Made by a program: the position numbers and the translations under genes | Origin: DASUHT01 sp038230835 | Lineage (GTDB): Bacteria > Actinomycetota > Thermoleophilia > Gaiellales > JAICJC01 | Length of the DNA stretch: 64,000 nucleotides | Reading direction: 5' to 3' | NCBI GenBank assembly: GCA_038230835.1 | Contig: JBBRMM010000013.1 | Coordinates: forward strand, 31,420 to 95,419 | Part shown: piece after piece, positions 8,428 through 16,702 of the stretch | Numbering within the stretch: position 1 is the first letter of the stretch | How the letters are laid out: every line of letters starts with the position of its first letter | Notes under the pieces: generated by a model | Database searches by the model: none | What the model was told of the DNA's origin: nothing | The model's input: only the letters and a program-made list of their open reading frames with translations

Positions 8428-9253
8428 GCGTCCGTTCCGGGTCGAGATCGGCGGCGGGGCGCTGAGCGGGCACCGCGGTGGCGAGGGCCTGCCCGCGCTG
8501 CTGCTCCACGGCGGTCCGGCGGTACCGGACTACATGGACGGCTGCGCACGCGAGCTGGACGGCCTCTTTCCCCGCTGCGTCCGCTACACGCAGCGGGGCA
8601 CTCCACCCTCGGGCGGAGCGAGGCCGTTCACGATCGAGTCGCACACGGGCGACGCCCTGGCGGTGCTCGACGCCTGCGGGCTCGAACAGGTGTGGGTCGT
8701 CGGACACTCGTGGGGGGCGCATCTGGCCCTGCACCTTCTGGTCAGGCAACCGGAGCGACTGCTGGGTGTGATCGGGATCGGCGCACTGGGGGCCGACGGG
8801 GCGGTCTTCGACGAGTTCGGCGCCAACCTGCGGCGTGGCCTGGCGCCCGACCGGGTCGCCCGGCTGGACGAGGTGGAAGAACGACGGCGGGAAGGGCGGG
8901 CGACCGAAACCGACCTGCTCGAGCGCTTTGCGATCATCTGGCCGCAGTTCTTCGCCAAACCCGGCGGCTGGCCCGGGTTACCCGACCGTGTGGGGGTAGC
9001 CTGCTCGGCGGGCACCAACGCGTCGATCGGCGAGCACTTCGAGCGGGGGACGCTGGTCCGGGGCCTGCCGACGGCGGACCGTCCTGTGCTCCTGGTGCAC
9101 GGCGAGCTCGATCCGCTGCCGATCGCCTCCGCCACCGCCACGTCGGAGTTGATCCCCGGCGCGATCGTGGAGCCGATCCCCGGCTGCGGCCACTTCCCCT
9201 GGCTCGAGCAACCCGGCGCCGTGCGCGCCGCCGTGGAACGCTTCCTCCCGTAA
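8420..9253 (+). CDS. Alpha/beta hydrolase
   Basis: 277 residues. The nucleophile elbow is GHSWGAH (Ser), with Asp in LLVHGELDPLP and His in GCGHFPWLE, giving a complete triad. LLLHGGPA is the oxyanion-hole strand and resembles proline iminopeptidase-type hydrolases (HGGPG). I chose ATG 8420-8422 because it opens directly into the first strand (RERPFRVEIGG); it overlaps the upstream gene by 8 bp. It is the last gene of the four-gene operon. Likely an esterase or aminopeptidase-like hydrolase; the substrate is unknown. Confidence 0.85.
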   Translation: MRERPFRVEIGGGALSGHRGGEGLPALLLHGGPAVPDYMDGCARELDGLFPRCVRYTQRGTPPSGGARPFTIESHTGDALAVLDACGLEQVWVVGHSWGAHLALHLLVRQPERLLGVIGIGALGADGAVFDEFGANLRRGLAPDRVARLDEVEERRREGRATETDLLERFAIIWPQFFAKPGGWPGLPDRVGVACSAGTNASIGEHFERGTLVRGLPTADRPVLLVHGELDPLPIASATATSELIPGAIVEPIPGCGHFPWLEQPGAVRAAVERFLP

Positions 9254-9283
9254 CGCAGCACCCACAGCTCCGTGCCCGAGCCC

Positions 9284-9330
9284 GTGACGGGGTCAGACCC
9301 CGAACGGTCCGGGTCACACCGCTGTGACCG
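9284..9330 (+). repeat. Dispersed palindromic repeat, copy 1
   Basis: The core CGGGGTCAGACCCCG (9288-9302) is a perfect 7+1+7 palindrome. It is followed by a conserved tail, ACGG.CCG.GT..CAC..C.GTGAC. The same arrangement recurs at 9405 and 53853, always in intergenic DNA and always in this orientation. It lies between the convergent hydrolase and flavoprotein genes. Confidence 0.75.
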
Positions 9331-9401
9331 TTCCGCCGGAAACCCGCCGTCCCACGCCCTGCGCCCGTCACGCCGGGCGCACGCCTCCGTCACGACGGCC
9401 G

Positions 9402-9448
9402 AGGCGGGGTCAGACCCCGTACGGACCGCGTTGCACTGCCGTGACAGA
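9402..9448 (+). repeat. Dispersed palindromic repeat, copy 2
   Basis: The core CGGGGTCAGACCCCG is at 9405-9419, followed by TACGGACCGCG and then CAC..C.GTGAC. Copy 2 starts 117 bp after copy 1 in the same orientation. Copies 2 and 3 share the run GGGGTCAGACCCC plus GTACGGACCGCG without a mismatch. The 9254-9467 interval holds nothing else I can identify. Confidence 0.75.
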
Positions 9449-9467
9449 GCCGTTGCGTGCGGCCGGG

Positions 9468-12011
9468 TTACCTGGCCGCGGCGAGGGCCCCGAGCAGCGC
9501 AGCCTGCTCGGCGGCATCGGCCACCGCGCCGTGGTCGGAGTGCGCGAAGATCGGCGCGTCCGGATCGCTGTTCACGGCCACCACCACGCCGCTCGAATCC
9601 ATGCCCACCAGGTGCGGCAGCGCACCCGAGACGCCCAGACCGAGGTAGAGACGCGGGGCCACTGTTTCCGACGACGCCCCGACCAGCTCGCCGCGGGTTG
9701 CGCGGCCCGCCTCGACCTGCGGGCGGGTGACCGCGAACCGCCCGCCCAGCTGCTCGGCCAGCCGCCGGTACGGCGTCAGGTCGGCGCCCGCACCGCCGCC
9801 GGCGGTGATCACCACGTCTGGCGCGGCGGCCCGCAGCAGCTCGTCGATGCCGGCCGCGATCTCGACGGCCGACCCGGACAGCATCCGCACCGCACGCCTG
9901 CGCGGCTCGGGCGGGGCGGCCTCCGGCCCGGTGGCCGCGACCGGCACAGGCAGTACCTCGCCCCCCAGCGGGCGCTCGCGCAGGTACGGCAACGCGACGT
10001 CGGGATCAGCGCTCTCGAGCTCGCGCGCCAGCCGGTGCCCGTCGAACACGGCGTCGGCGATCAGCCGCGGCGCCACGCAGTCGCCGATCCGAAACAGCCC
10101 CGCCATCCCCTCCAGCTCGCGGAACAGCGCGTCGTCGGATACCCGCTGGGTGACCAGTACGATCCCGTCGGCCGCCAGCTCGACCGGCTCGCCGAACTCG
10201 CCCTGGGCGCTGATCGACCCGGGCGCCACCGCGACCACGCTGGTCGAACGGCGCATCGCCACGCCGCAGTCGTGCAGTCGCTCGCGGATCAGCGCGTCCT
10301 CGAGCGTCTCGGCCGCGAACGGCGCCACCTGATCATGGCTGGTCACCAGCTCGACCGAGAGGCCCTCGTCGGCCAGCAGCTCAGCCACCGCCGACCCGGT
10401 GAAGTACCCGTCGCAGTCGTACACGACGACCCGCCGACCCGGCGGCCGCTTGCCCTCCACGACCACCTGCTCCGGCGTGAGCACGTGGGGCAGCGACGCG
10501 TCGGCACCCGGGATCGGCCCGCGCGTGACGGGGTTCAGACCGTCGGCCGCCCAGTGCGAACCGGTTGCCAGCACCACCACGTCGGCGCCCGCCGCTCGGA
10601 TCTCGTCCGCCGCAAGCCGGGTGCCGGTGACCAGCTCAACGTTTGCCAGCTTGCGCAGCTGCACCGTGCGCCAGGCCACCACCCGGCCCCACTCGCCGAG
10701 ACCCGGAAGCCGCGGGATCCAGCGCAGCGCACCGCCGGTCAGCGGCTCGGCCTCGACCAGCCGCACCCGCCGCATGCCCCGCCGCGCGAGCGTGATCGCA
10801 CACTCCATGCCGGCGGGGCCGGCGCCCACCACGAGCGCCTCGCGATCGCGGTCACCCAGCGGAGCGATCCGCTCGGGGTGCCAGCCTCGGCGATGCTCCT
10901 CGCCGGCGGTCGGGTTCTGGGTGCAGCCCAGGTGCCGGCGGCTGTCGGCTCGGGAGATACAGATGTTGCAGCCGATGCACTCGCGGATCTCGTCCAGCCG
11001 GCCGTCGCGGATCTTGGCCGGCAGGAAGGGATCAGCGATCGACGGGCGGGCCGCCCCGATCAGATCCCACACGCCCGAGGACACGAACCGCGCCATCAGA
11101 TAGGGGTCGGTCATCCGGCCGACGCCGACGATCGGCTTGGCAGTCGCCTCCCTCACCCGACCGGTCGATTCCAGCTGCCAGCCCTCGGCGAAGAAGCGCG
11201 ACGGCCCCGAGTCGAGCGACCACTCGGCGATCGACCCGACGTTGACGTCCCACAGGTCGACCAGGTCGTCGGCCATCCGCACGAACTCGAGGCCCTCGTC
11301 GAGCTCGATCCCGGCCGCGGCACCGAACCGATCGACCGCGATCCGGCACGCGATCGCGCACTGTCCGCCCACCGCGTCACGCACCCGCTCGAGCGTCTCC
11401 AACCAGAACCGGGCACGGTTACGCAGCGATCCGCCGTACTCGTCATCGCGCCGGTTGTAGTAGGGCGAGAGGAACTGTCCGGGCAGGTAGGTGTGCCCGC
11501 CGTACACGTACACGATGTCGAAGCCGGCGTCGCGCGAACGCTCGGCGGCCCGCACCCAGTCGGCCTGCACGCGGTCGATGTCCTTGCGCGTCATCGCCCG
11601 CGGCACCAGACCGACCGCGAAATCGCCGGCGATCTGCGACGGCGCCAGAGCCGGCAGCCGCGACTCGGAGTTCTCGCCGTGGACGCCGGTGTGCGAGAGC
11701 TCGATCCCGGCCAGCGCCCCGTGCGCGTGGACGGCAGCGGTCATCAGCGAAAGCGCGCTCACGTCGCCGTCGTCCCAGATCCGTGCCGAGACGTACGGCG
11801 TCTCGTCGGAGTCGGGGCTGATCGCGCAGTACTCGGTGCACACCGCCCCCCAACCACCCTCGGCCTTGGCCGCTCGGTGAGCGGCCTGCGTCCAGGGCTT
11901 CTCGACCCCGAACCCGGTGCAGTGCGGCACCTGGTAGAACCGGTTGGGAGCCGTCTTGGGGCCGATCGCAAGCGGCTCGAAGAGGACGTCGAAGCGGGGG
12001 TCGCGGGCCAC
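9468..12011 (-). CDS. Trimethylamine-dehydrogenase-like flavoprotein fused to an ETF-alpha FAD domain
   Basis: 847 residues; the TMADH family is about 730. Residues 1-345 form an old-yellow-enzyme barrel with Cys31 (QVPHC, equivalent to the 6-S-cysteinyl-FMN Cys), Tyr61, the triad-like Tyr170/His173/Asp267, and Trp264. The [4Fe-4S] site is Cys345, 348, 351, 363 (ECIGCNICIS...LGCTQN). An ADP/FAD-type domain begins at VVGAGPAG (394-401). Residues 705-847 are extra and match the C-terminal FAD domain of ETF alpha: ETVAPRLYLGLGVSGALPHL and AVNSDPDAPIF. TMADH-type enzymes oxidatively demethylate amines and reduce ETF. The position of TMADH Trp355 is Ala here, so the amine pocket differs. GTG start with TAGACT 8 nt upstream. 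Confidence 0.88.
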   Translation of the reverse strand: MARDPRFDVLFEPLAIGPKTAPNRFYQVPHCTGFGVEKPWTQAAHRAAKAEGGWGAVCTEYCAISPDSDETPYVSARIWDDGDVSALSLMTAAVHAHGALAGIELSHTGVHGENSESRLPALAPSQIAGDFAVGLVPRAMTRKDIDRVQADWVRAAERSRDAGFDIVYVYGGHTYLPGQFLSPYYNRRDDEYGGSLRNRARFWLETLERVRDAVGGQCAIACRIAVDRFGAAAGIELDEGLEFVRMADDLVDLWDVNVGSIAEWSLDSGPSRFFAEGWQLESTGRVREATAKPIVGVGRMTDPYLMARFVSSGVWDLIGAARPSIADPFLPAKIRDGRLDEIRECIGCNICISRADSRRHLGCTQNPTAGEEHRRGWHPERIAPLGDRDREALVVGAGPAGMECAITLARRGMRRVRLVEAEPLTGGALRWIPRLPGLGEWGRVVAWRTVQLRKLANVELVTGTRLAADEIRAAGADVVVLATGSHWAADGLNPVTRGPIPGADASLPHVLTPEQVVVEGKRPPGRRVVVYDCDGYFTGSAVAELLADEGLSVELVTSHDQVAPFAAETLEDALIRERLHDCGVAMRRSTSVVAVAPGSISAQGEFGEPVELAADGIVLVTQRVSDDALFRELEGMAGLFRIGDCVAPRLIADAVFDGHRLARELESADPDVALPYLRERPLGGEVLPVPVAATGPEAAPPEPRRRAVRMLSGSAVEIAAGIDELLRAAAPDVVITAGGGAGADLTPYRRLAEQLGGRFAVTRPQVEAGRATRGELVGASSETVAPRLYLGLGVSGALPHLVGMDSSGVVVAVNSDPDAPIFAHSDHGAVADAAEQAALLGALAAAR

Positions 12012-12019
12012 GGGCGGCG

Positions 12020-12025
12020 AGTCTA
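12020..12025 (-). promoter_or_regulatory. -10 element for the TMADH/ETF fusion gene
   Basis: TAGACT on the reverse strand lies 8 nt before GTG 12009-12011, with no Shine-Dalgarno sequence between. This fits a leaderless mRNA. It lies between the crotonase stop (12033) and the fusion start. Confidence 0.45.
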
Positions 12026-12032
12026 CCGGGCG

Positions 12033-12788
12033 CTATCCCCGGCTGTTGAACGCGTCGGAGGCACGCCGGGCGTCGTCGGTCTGCGCCAGCATTGCGTAGG
12101 CCAGGCGCTCGATCAGAAGCGCCGCCTCCCGCGAGCTCTCGGCCGCGCACTCGACCGCCTGCTTGGCGACGGCCACGGCCAGCGCCGGCAACTCGGCCAA
12201 CCGGGCGGCGTGCTCGAGTGCGCGCTCGAGCGGATCGCCGTCGACCGCCTCGGTGATCAGGCCCAGCTCCGCGGCGTCAACGGCGTTGACCCGGGTGCGG
12301 AGCAGGATCAGCTCCTTGGCCCGCGCCGCGCCGAGCGTGCGCACCACCCGCAGCGTGCCGCCCGAGCTGGGAATGATGCCGATCTCGACCTCGGGCAGTC
12401 CGAAGGTGGCATCGGTGGCCGCGATCCGAAAGTCGCACGCGAGCGCAAGCTCCAGACCTCCGCCCAGACACCAGCCCGAGATCGCCGCCAGCGTGGGCTG
12501 GGGCATGGCGGCCAGCCGCTCGTACATCTCCCCGCCGCGCCGGTAGTAGGCCATCACCTGCTCGGGGCTCATGTCGCGCAGTTCACCCAGGTCGGCTCCC
12601 GCCGAGAACGCGCGCGGGCCGCCCGCGAGCACGATGCAGCGGCAGCCGGCGACGTCGTCGGACTCGAGCGCTCGCATCAGCTCGTCCTCGATGTGCGACG
12701 ACAGCGCGTTCAGCTTCTCGTCGCGCCGGATCCGCAGCACCCGCACGTCGCCGTGCGCGGTCACCTCAACGCTGCCTGGGGACGTCAC
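12033..12788 (-). CDS. Enoyl-CoA hydratase/isomerase (crotonase)
   Basis: 251 residues. The oxyanion-hole segments are AFSAGADL and AISGWCLGGGLELALACD. The two Glu of true hydratases seem present: FGLPEVEIG (Glu144-like) and GAARAKELILL (Glu164-like). Reaction: hydration of trans-2-enoyl-CoA, cytoplasmic. GTG 12786-12788 overlaps the upstream amidohydrolase stop (GTGA), so a longer start is not needed. The upstream amidohydrolase and downstream TMADH fusion are on the same strand. A catabolic unit is possible, but no common substrate is evident. Confidence 0.88.
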   Translation of the reverse strand: MTSPGSVEVTAHGDVRVLRIRRDEKLNALSSHIEDELMRALESDDVAGCRCIVLAGGPRAFSAGADLGELRDMSPEQVMAYYRRGGEMYERLAAMPQPTLAAISGWCLGGGLELALACDFRIAATDATFGLPEVEIGIIPSSGGTLRVVRTLGAARAKELILLRTRVNAVDAAELGLITEAVDGDPLERALEHAARLAELPALAVAVAKQAVECAAESSREAALLIERLAYAMLAQTDDARRASDAFNSRG

Positions 12789-14395
12789 GCGGCGCGGTAC
12801 ACCGGTCGGCCGGCCACCACGGTCAGCAGCACCGGCAGGTCGGGCAGCGAGTCGGCGTCGCACTCGACCGGGTACTCTGCGAAGCCGGTGAGGTCACCGC
12901 GGCAACCCTCCCGGATCACGCCCGAGAGCCGCTGCTCGCCCACGGCCATCGCCGCCTGCGTGGTGTACCCCTCCAACGCCTCGAGCGCCGTCAGCGCCTG
13001 CGAGGCGTTGAAGCGCTCGACACCGCGCATCCCAGCCGGCCGGCGAAGCCTCGCCCAGGCCATGCCCACCCGCGGGTCGTAGCCGGCCACCGGCCAGTCC
13101 GATCCGAGCGCCAGCCCCGCCCCCGAGCGGCGCAACTCGGCCAGCCGAAACCCGCGGCCGGCTCGCTCGGCCCCCAGCGCCTTTGACCACGGATCGCCGC
13201 CGGCGGCGTCGATCCACTGGGTGTGGATCGCCTGCTGGGACGCCACCACGCCCTCGGCGGCGAACCGGCGGAGATCGTCGTCGGCGACGGTCTCGATGTG
13301 CTCCACGCGGTGCCGCCGACCGCGCGGGCCGTTCACGACCGCGGCGTCGCGGTAGGCATTCAGCGCCTCGTGCACGGCCCGGTCGCCGATCGCGTGGGTG
13401 ACGCACTGGAAGCCCGCCGCATCGAAGATCCGCACCGCTTCGCGATAGGCCTCCGGGTCGGGCCAGAACGGCGTCAGACCGCCGCCGTTCGCATCCTCGC
13501 CGAACAGCCACGCGGTGCCCGACTCGACAACGCCGTCGATGAAGAACTTGGCCACCCCGGCCCGCCACAGCCTGCCACGGCGCGCGCCCTCGGCCACCAG
13601 CAGCGGGTACTCGCGGACCGGCGTCGAGGGATCGACTCCATACGGCACGATGATGCGCGCGGTCAGGCGGCCCTCCGCCTCCAGAGCTGCGTAGTCCTCG
13701 AGCGTCCGCGGCGAGCCGTCCATGGCGTGGATGCCGGTGATGCCGACGGCATTCTGGTCGGCCAGCACCTGGGCGAACAGCGCGCGGCGCTGGGCGTCAC
13801 TGCGGGTCGGAGCGGCGGCCTCCACCAGCGCCCAGGCCGACACCTCGCGCAGCTCGCCGGTCGGCGCGCCGTCACGGCACACCACCTCCGAATGGTCGTC
13901 GAAGCTGCGCGGCCCGTCGATCCCTGCCGCCGCCAGAGCGGCCCGGCTGGCCAGGGCCGTGTGCCCGTCGAAGAAGGTCAGCAGCGCAGGGGCTCCGTCC
14001 ACCGCCTGCTCGATCGCGTCCGCGCACACCTCCTCGCCCGCGAACGTCTCGTAGGCCAGCGAGTGGGCACGCAGCCACTCTCCCTTCGCGAGCCGGCCGC
14101 GGGCGGCGCGGAGCTCCGTGCATACCTCGGCCACCGTGTTCGCGGCTGACAGGTCGATGCCGCTGGCCGTCTCAGCGCCGACGATCGGGTGCTGGTGGGC
14201 GTCCACCAAGCCGGGCACGATCGCCAGCCCCGCCCCGTCGATCAGCTCGGTGGCGGCGGTGCAGTGCTCACGCACCGCGGCGTCGCCGCCGACCACCACG
14301 ATCATGCCGGCCTCGATCGCGATCGCGGTGGCAGCCGGGCGGTCCGGATCGAGCGTGCGCACGCGTGCCCCCAGGATGGCGAGATCGGCGCTCAC
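12785..14395 (-). CDS. Amidohydrolase family protein, YtcJ-like
   Basis: 536 residues, typical for YtcJ-type amidohydrolases. The early metal motif is GLVDAHQHP. Later metal or catalytic positions are in KFFIDGVVESGTAW, VTHAIGDRAVHEALNAY and RHRVEHIETV, and the end has ALGSDWPVAGYDPR. Members hydrolyse amide-like bonds of cyclic or N-acyl substrates using a mono- or binuclear metal centre. GTG 14393-14395 is chosen because the protein then starts ADLAILGARVRTLD and TAGTAT lies 7 nt upstream. Its stop overlaps the crotonase start. Confidence 0.88.
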   Translation of the reverse strand: MSADLAILGARVRTLDPDRPAATAIAIEAGMIVVVGGDAAVREHCTAATELIDGAGLAIVPGLVDAHQHPIVGAETASGIDLSAANTVAEVCTELRAARGRLAKGEWLRAHSLAYETFAGEEVCADAIEQAVDGAPALLTFFDGHTALASRAALAAAGIDGPRSFDDHSEVVCRDGAPTGELREVSAWALVEAAAPTRSDAQRRALFAQVLADQNAVGITGIHAMDGSPRTLEDYAALEAEGRLTARIIVPYGVDPSTPVREYPLLVAEGARRGRLWRAGVAKFFIDGVVESGTAWLFGEDANGGGLTPFWPDPEAYREAVRIFDAAGFQCVTHAIGDRAVHEALNAYRDAAVVNGPRGRRHRVEHIETVADDDLRRFAAEGVVASQQAIHTQWIDAAGGDPWSKALGAERAGRGFRLAELRRSGAGLALGSDWPVAGYDPRVGMAWARLRRPAGMRGVERFNASQALTALEALEGYTTQAAMAVGEQRLSGVIREGCRGDLTGFAEYPVECDADSLPDLPVLLTVVAGRPVYRAA

Positions 14396-14402
14396 ACCGG
14401 CG

Positions 14403-14408
14403 ATACTA
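14403..14408 (-). promoter_or_regulatory. -10 element for the amidohydrolase gene
   Basis: TAGTAT on the reverse strand is 7 nt before GTG 14393-14395. It overlaps the stop codon region of the upstream RTX-like gene (14406). No ribosome-binding site is visible, so a leaderless transcript is likely. Confidence 0.4.
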
Positions 14409-15374
14409 GCCGCAGCGCACGAGAGTGTCCGTCCCCAGGCCTCCGACACAGGTGTTGTGGCCGCCGCCGCCGTCCAGGTAGTCGTTGCCGCGCCCGCCCC
14501 ACAGCACGTTGTCGATCGGGCCGCCCACGATGCGGTCGTTGGCCACACCGCCGATGATCTTCTCGACGTCGGCGCCGACGTTGTCGTGCTCGCCCAGGGC
14601 CGGGCTGCCGTCGTTGGCGAGCCCGTCCTCGGTCACGATCACGGGCACCGTGCGGCCCTCGTAGGTGACGAGGTCGAACCCGGTGCCGCCGAGCATCGTG
14701 TCGCTGCCGGAGTTGCCGATCAGGATGTCGTTGCCCGCCATGCCGTTCAGCGAGTCGCTGTTGTCTCCACCGAACAGCACGTCGTTCCCCGCGCCGCCGA
14801 TCAGGGTGTCTGTGCCTCCGGAGCCCATCAGCGTCGTCGGGATCGTGTTCGCGAGGCCGGTTCCGAAGCCGCCGTCGCCCGACAGCGTGTCGGGGCCGGA
14901 GTCGCCGTTGATCAGCAGCGACTCGACGTTGACCGTGGTCACGTCCACCTGCTGGTGGGTGTCGGCCTCAAGGTCGATCCCGTCCAGCCCGGCCACCACG
15001 TGGTCGGCACCAGAGGTGCTGAAGATCCGCAGCAGGTCGTGGCCGGAGCCGAGATCGACGTGGAAGACGACCCCGGTGTACGGCCCGCCGGTGAGCTTGA
15101 TGTCGGCGGTCTCGTTCCCCGCCGAGCCTGTGATGTCGACCGTCGTCGTGTTGGCGAGCGACGCCCCCGAGCAGCCGAGGCCGTTGACCCGGAACGAGCC
15201 GTCCGTTGCCAGCGAGATCGCCACCGTGTCCGGCGCGGCGAAGGTCGCCGACATGGTCTGCGTACCGCTGTCGTAGGCGCAGGTCGGCGTGGCGACGGCC
15301 GGCGCCGCACCCCCGACCAGACCCACGAGCGGGATCAGCAGCACACCCAGCGTCGTCCAACGCACGTCTCGCAT
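14406..15374 (-). CDS. Exported RTX-like (hemolysin-type calcium-binding repeat) protein
   Basis: 322 residues. A signal peptide covers about residues 1-29 (hydrophobic LLIPLVGLVGGAAPAVA). From about residue 150 there are nonapeptide-type repeats of the form GGxGxDxLxGG, for example LIGGAGNDVLFGGDNSD, MAGNDILIGNSGSD and WGGRGNDYLDGGGGHN. These parallel beta-roll repeats bind calcium outside the cell. Two late Cys (NTCVGG, LVRCG) could form a disulfide. No protease or lipase domain precedes the repeats, so it is a small surface or matrix protein of unknown role. Confidence 0.85.
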   Translation of the reverse strand: MRDVRWTTLGVLLIPLVGLVGGAAPAVATPTCAYDSGTQTMSATFAAPDTVAISLATDGSFRVNGLGCSGASLANTTTVDITGSAGNETADIKLTGGPYTGVVFHVDLGSGHDLLRIFSTSGADHVVAGLDGIDLEADTHQQVDVTTVNVESLLINGDSGPDTLSGDGGFGTGLANTIPTTLMGSGGTDTLIGGAGNDVLFGGDNSDSLNGMAGNDILIGNSGSDTMLGGTGFDLVTYEGRTVPVIVTEDGLANDGSPALGEHDNVGADVEKIIGGVANDRIVGGPIDNVLWGGRGNDYLDGGGGHNTCVGGLGTDTLVRCG

Positions 15375-15451
15375 GTCTCAAGGGTACAGGTCGTATCGAT
15401 TACCACCAATGGGGGAGGCAGAACTCCCCCCGATCTGCCGACTACCCGAGC

Positions 15452-16363
15452 ATGCGCCGTCTGCTTCGTGCAACGGTCCTGGGGTCACTGGTGTTGCTCG
15501 CGTGGGCTGTGCCTGCGCAGGCCAGCCAGATGCTTACCTGGTCCGCCCGCAACGTCACCCTGAAGGTCAACCGCTACAACCTCGCGGTGGTCAGCTGGAT
15601 CGACCCGACCGGCGGCGCCCATCACCTGCTCGCATGGGGGGCGATCAACGCTCTGCCGCCCTCACAAGAGGTGCCGCAAGTGCGCTTCCACCTCGACTAC
15701 TCCGGCGGCTGGGGATCGTTCGGCACCGGCTACTGGAAGAAGGTGCGCAACACCTGCGGCCCCTACGACGGCCCGCCGCTGGCGCACCTGCTGCTGGCCT
15801 GCACGCAGCCCGACGGCAGCAGCTGGGCGCTGCAGACCTGGCGCCGCGAGCTGCGCGACGGCGGCTGGGTGGGCGACTCCCGCCAGCAGGCTCCCGAGCT
15901 TCACCTGTCGCATTGGAACACGCCGTTACCCGACCTGTTCGTGGACACGGACTGGATATACCAGGGCCGCTTCGACCACATCTTCGGTTACCTCAAGTAC
16001 AACTCCAATCCGGTCTACGGGTTCACCGCGACGCCGGGCGGTAACCCACTCGACACGTACGGCCGCAACCTCTACGTGGACGTCCACAATCCACCCTGGG
16101 GCGAGGGCTGGTTCCGCTTCAACTCGGGCCTCCTGCACCACCCGCACGGCGTCTTCTGCATGGGCATGTACAGGGAGTACGGCCGCACCGACCCCGCCAA
16201 GGGCGACGAGTACCGGGCGACCGTCATGGGCCCCGGCGTAACGCCGATCGTGGAGTGGACGGGTCCCGCGCCGGGCGTCTACAACCGCACGATCGACCTG
16301 CAGAAGAACGCCGAGCAGCGGTCGTTCACCGACCCGACGGACACCTGTTACAACACGTACTGA
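15452..16363 (+). CDS. Exported protein of unknown function
   Basis: 303 residues starting at ATG 15452 with a clear signal peptide (RRLLRATVLGSLVLLAWAVPAQA, cleavage near residue 24). The mature part is rich in Trp and Tyr and has Cys in NTCGPYDGP, LLACTQPDG, GVFCMGM and DTCYNTY, enough for two disulfides. Motifs include DLFVDTDWIYQGRFDHIFGY and LYVDVHNPPWGEGW. I do not recognise the family. It is transcribed away from the RTX-like gene across 77 bp and is followed by a hairpin. Confidence 0.8.
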   Translation: MRRLLRATVLGSLVLLAWAVPAQASQMLTWSARNVTLKVNRYNLAVVSWIDPTGGAHHLLAWGAINALPPSQEVPQVRFHLDYSGGWGSFGTGYWKKVRNTCGPYDGPPLAHLLLACTQPDGSSWALQTWRRELRDGGWVGDSRQQAPELHLSHWNTPLPDLFVDTDWIYQGRFDHIFGYLKYNSNPVYGFTATPGGNPLDTYGRNLYVDVHNPPWGEGWFRFNSGLLHHPHGVFCMGMYREYGRTDPAKGDEYRATVMGPGVTPIVEWTGPAPGVYNRTIDLQKNAEQRSFTDPTDTCYNTY

Positions 16364-16384
16364 GTCGCTGTGGCCGAGCAGGCG

Positions 16385-16403
16385 GGCGGCGTGCGTCGCC
16401 GCC
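16385..16403 (+). terminator. Hairpin after the exported protein gene
   Basis: GGCGGCG and CGCCGCC arms of 7 bp flank a 5 nt loop, starting 21 bp after the 16363 stop. No T-run follows, as is common in such GC-rich genomes. This is a possible terminator. Confidence 0.4.
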
Positions 16404-16432
16404 GGCTCACATTTCGGGTCTGGATGCGGTGA

Positions 16433-16438
16433 TATCGT
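16433..16438 (+). promoter_or_regulatory. -10 element for small membrane protein gene
   Basis: TATCGT is followed by 9 nt and GTG 16448. It has the same form as the -10 elements at 17290, 19974 and 20935 and supports the small ORF as a real leaderless gene. Confidence 0.45.
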
Positions 16439-16447
16439 GGCCAGAAC

Positions 16448-16702
16448 GTGGCGATCGGTCTGTTCACGCTCGCGTTTCATCTTGCTGCAGTGGCGGTGGT
16501 GGTGCTGATGTTCTGGCGGTACCGCCGCTTGGCGGGAGCCCCGCGGTGGTGGCAGCAGCCCGGCGAGGGGGACGGTGGCGAGAACGATCGGTGTCCGCTG
16601 CCGCCGGGCCCATGGGCGTGGCGTGTCACCGGTCCCTCCAGGCGGTCTGGGCGCGATCGCCAACGACAGCCTCGCGGCCGTCCCCCGGTTCCGAGCCGCT
16701 AG
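16448..16702 (+). CDS. Small single-pass membrane protein, unknown
   Basis: 84 residues from GTG 16448. Residues 4-23 form one hydrophobic helix (LFTLAFHLAAVAVVVLMFW), followed by a basic YRRLAG stop-transfer and a polar, proline- and arginine-rich tail. The leaderless-type promoter supports expression. The tail is low-complexity and has no recognisable domain, so the true end or even the gene itself could be wrong. Confidence 0.45.
   Translation: MAIGLFTLAFHLAAVAVVVLMFWRYRRLAGAPRWWQQPGEGDGGENDRCPLPPGPWAWRVTGPSRRSGRDRQRQPRGRPPVPSR

Noticed and set aside
9324..13082. A 1252-codon open frame on the forward strand
   Set aside because: It lies opposite the TMADH fusion, crotonase and amidohydrolase genes and has the Arg/Gly/His-rich, motif-free composition of GC-rich antisense shadow frames.
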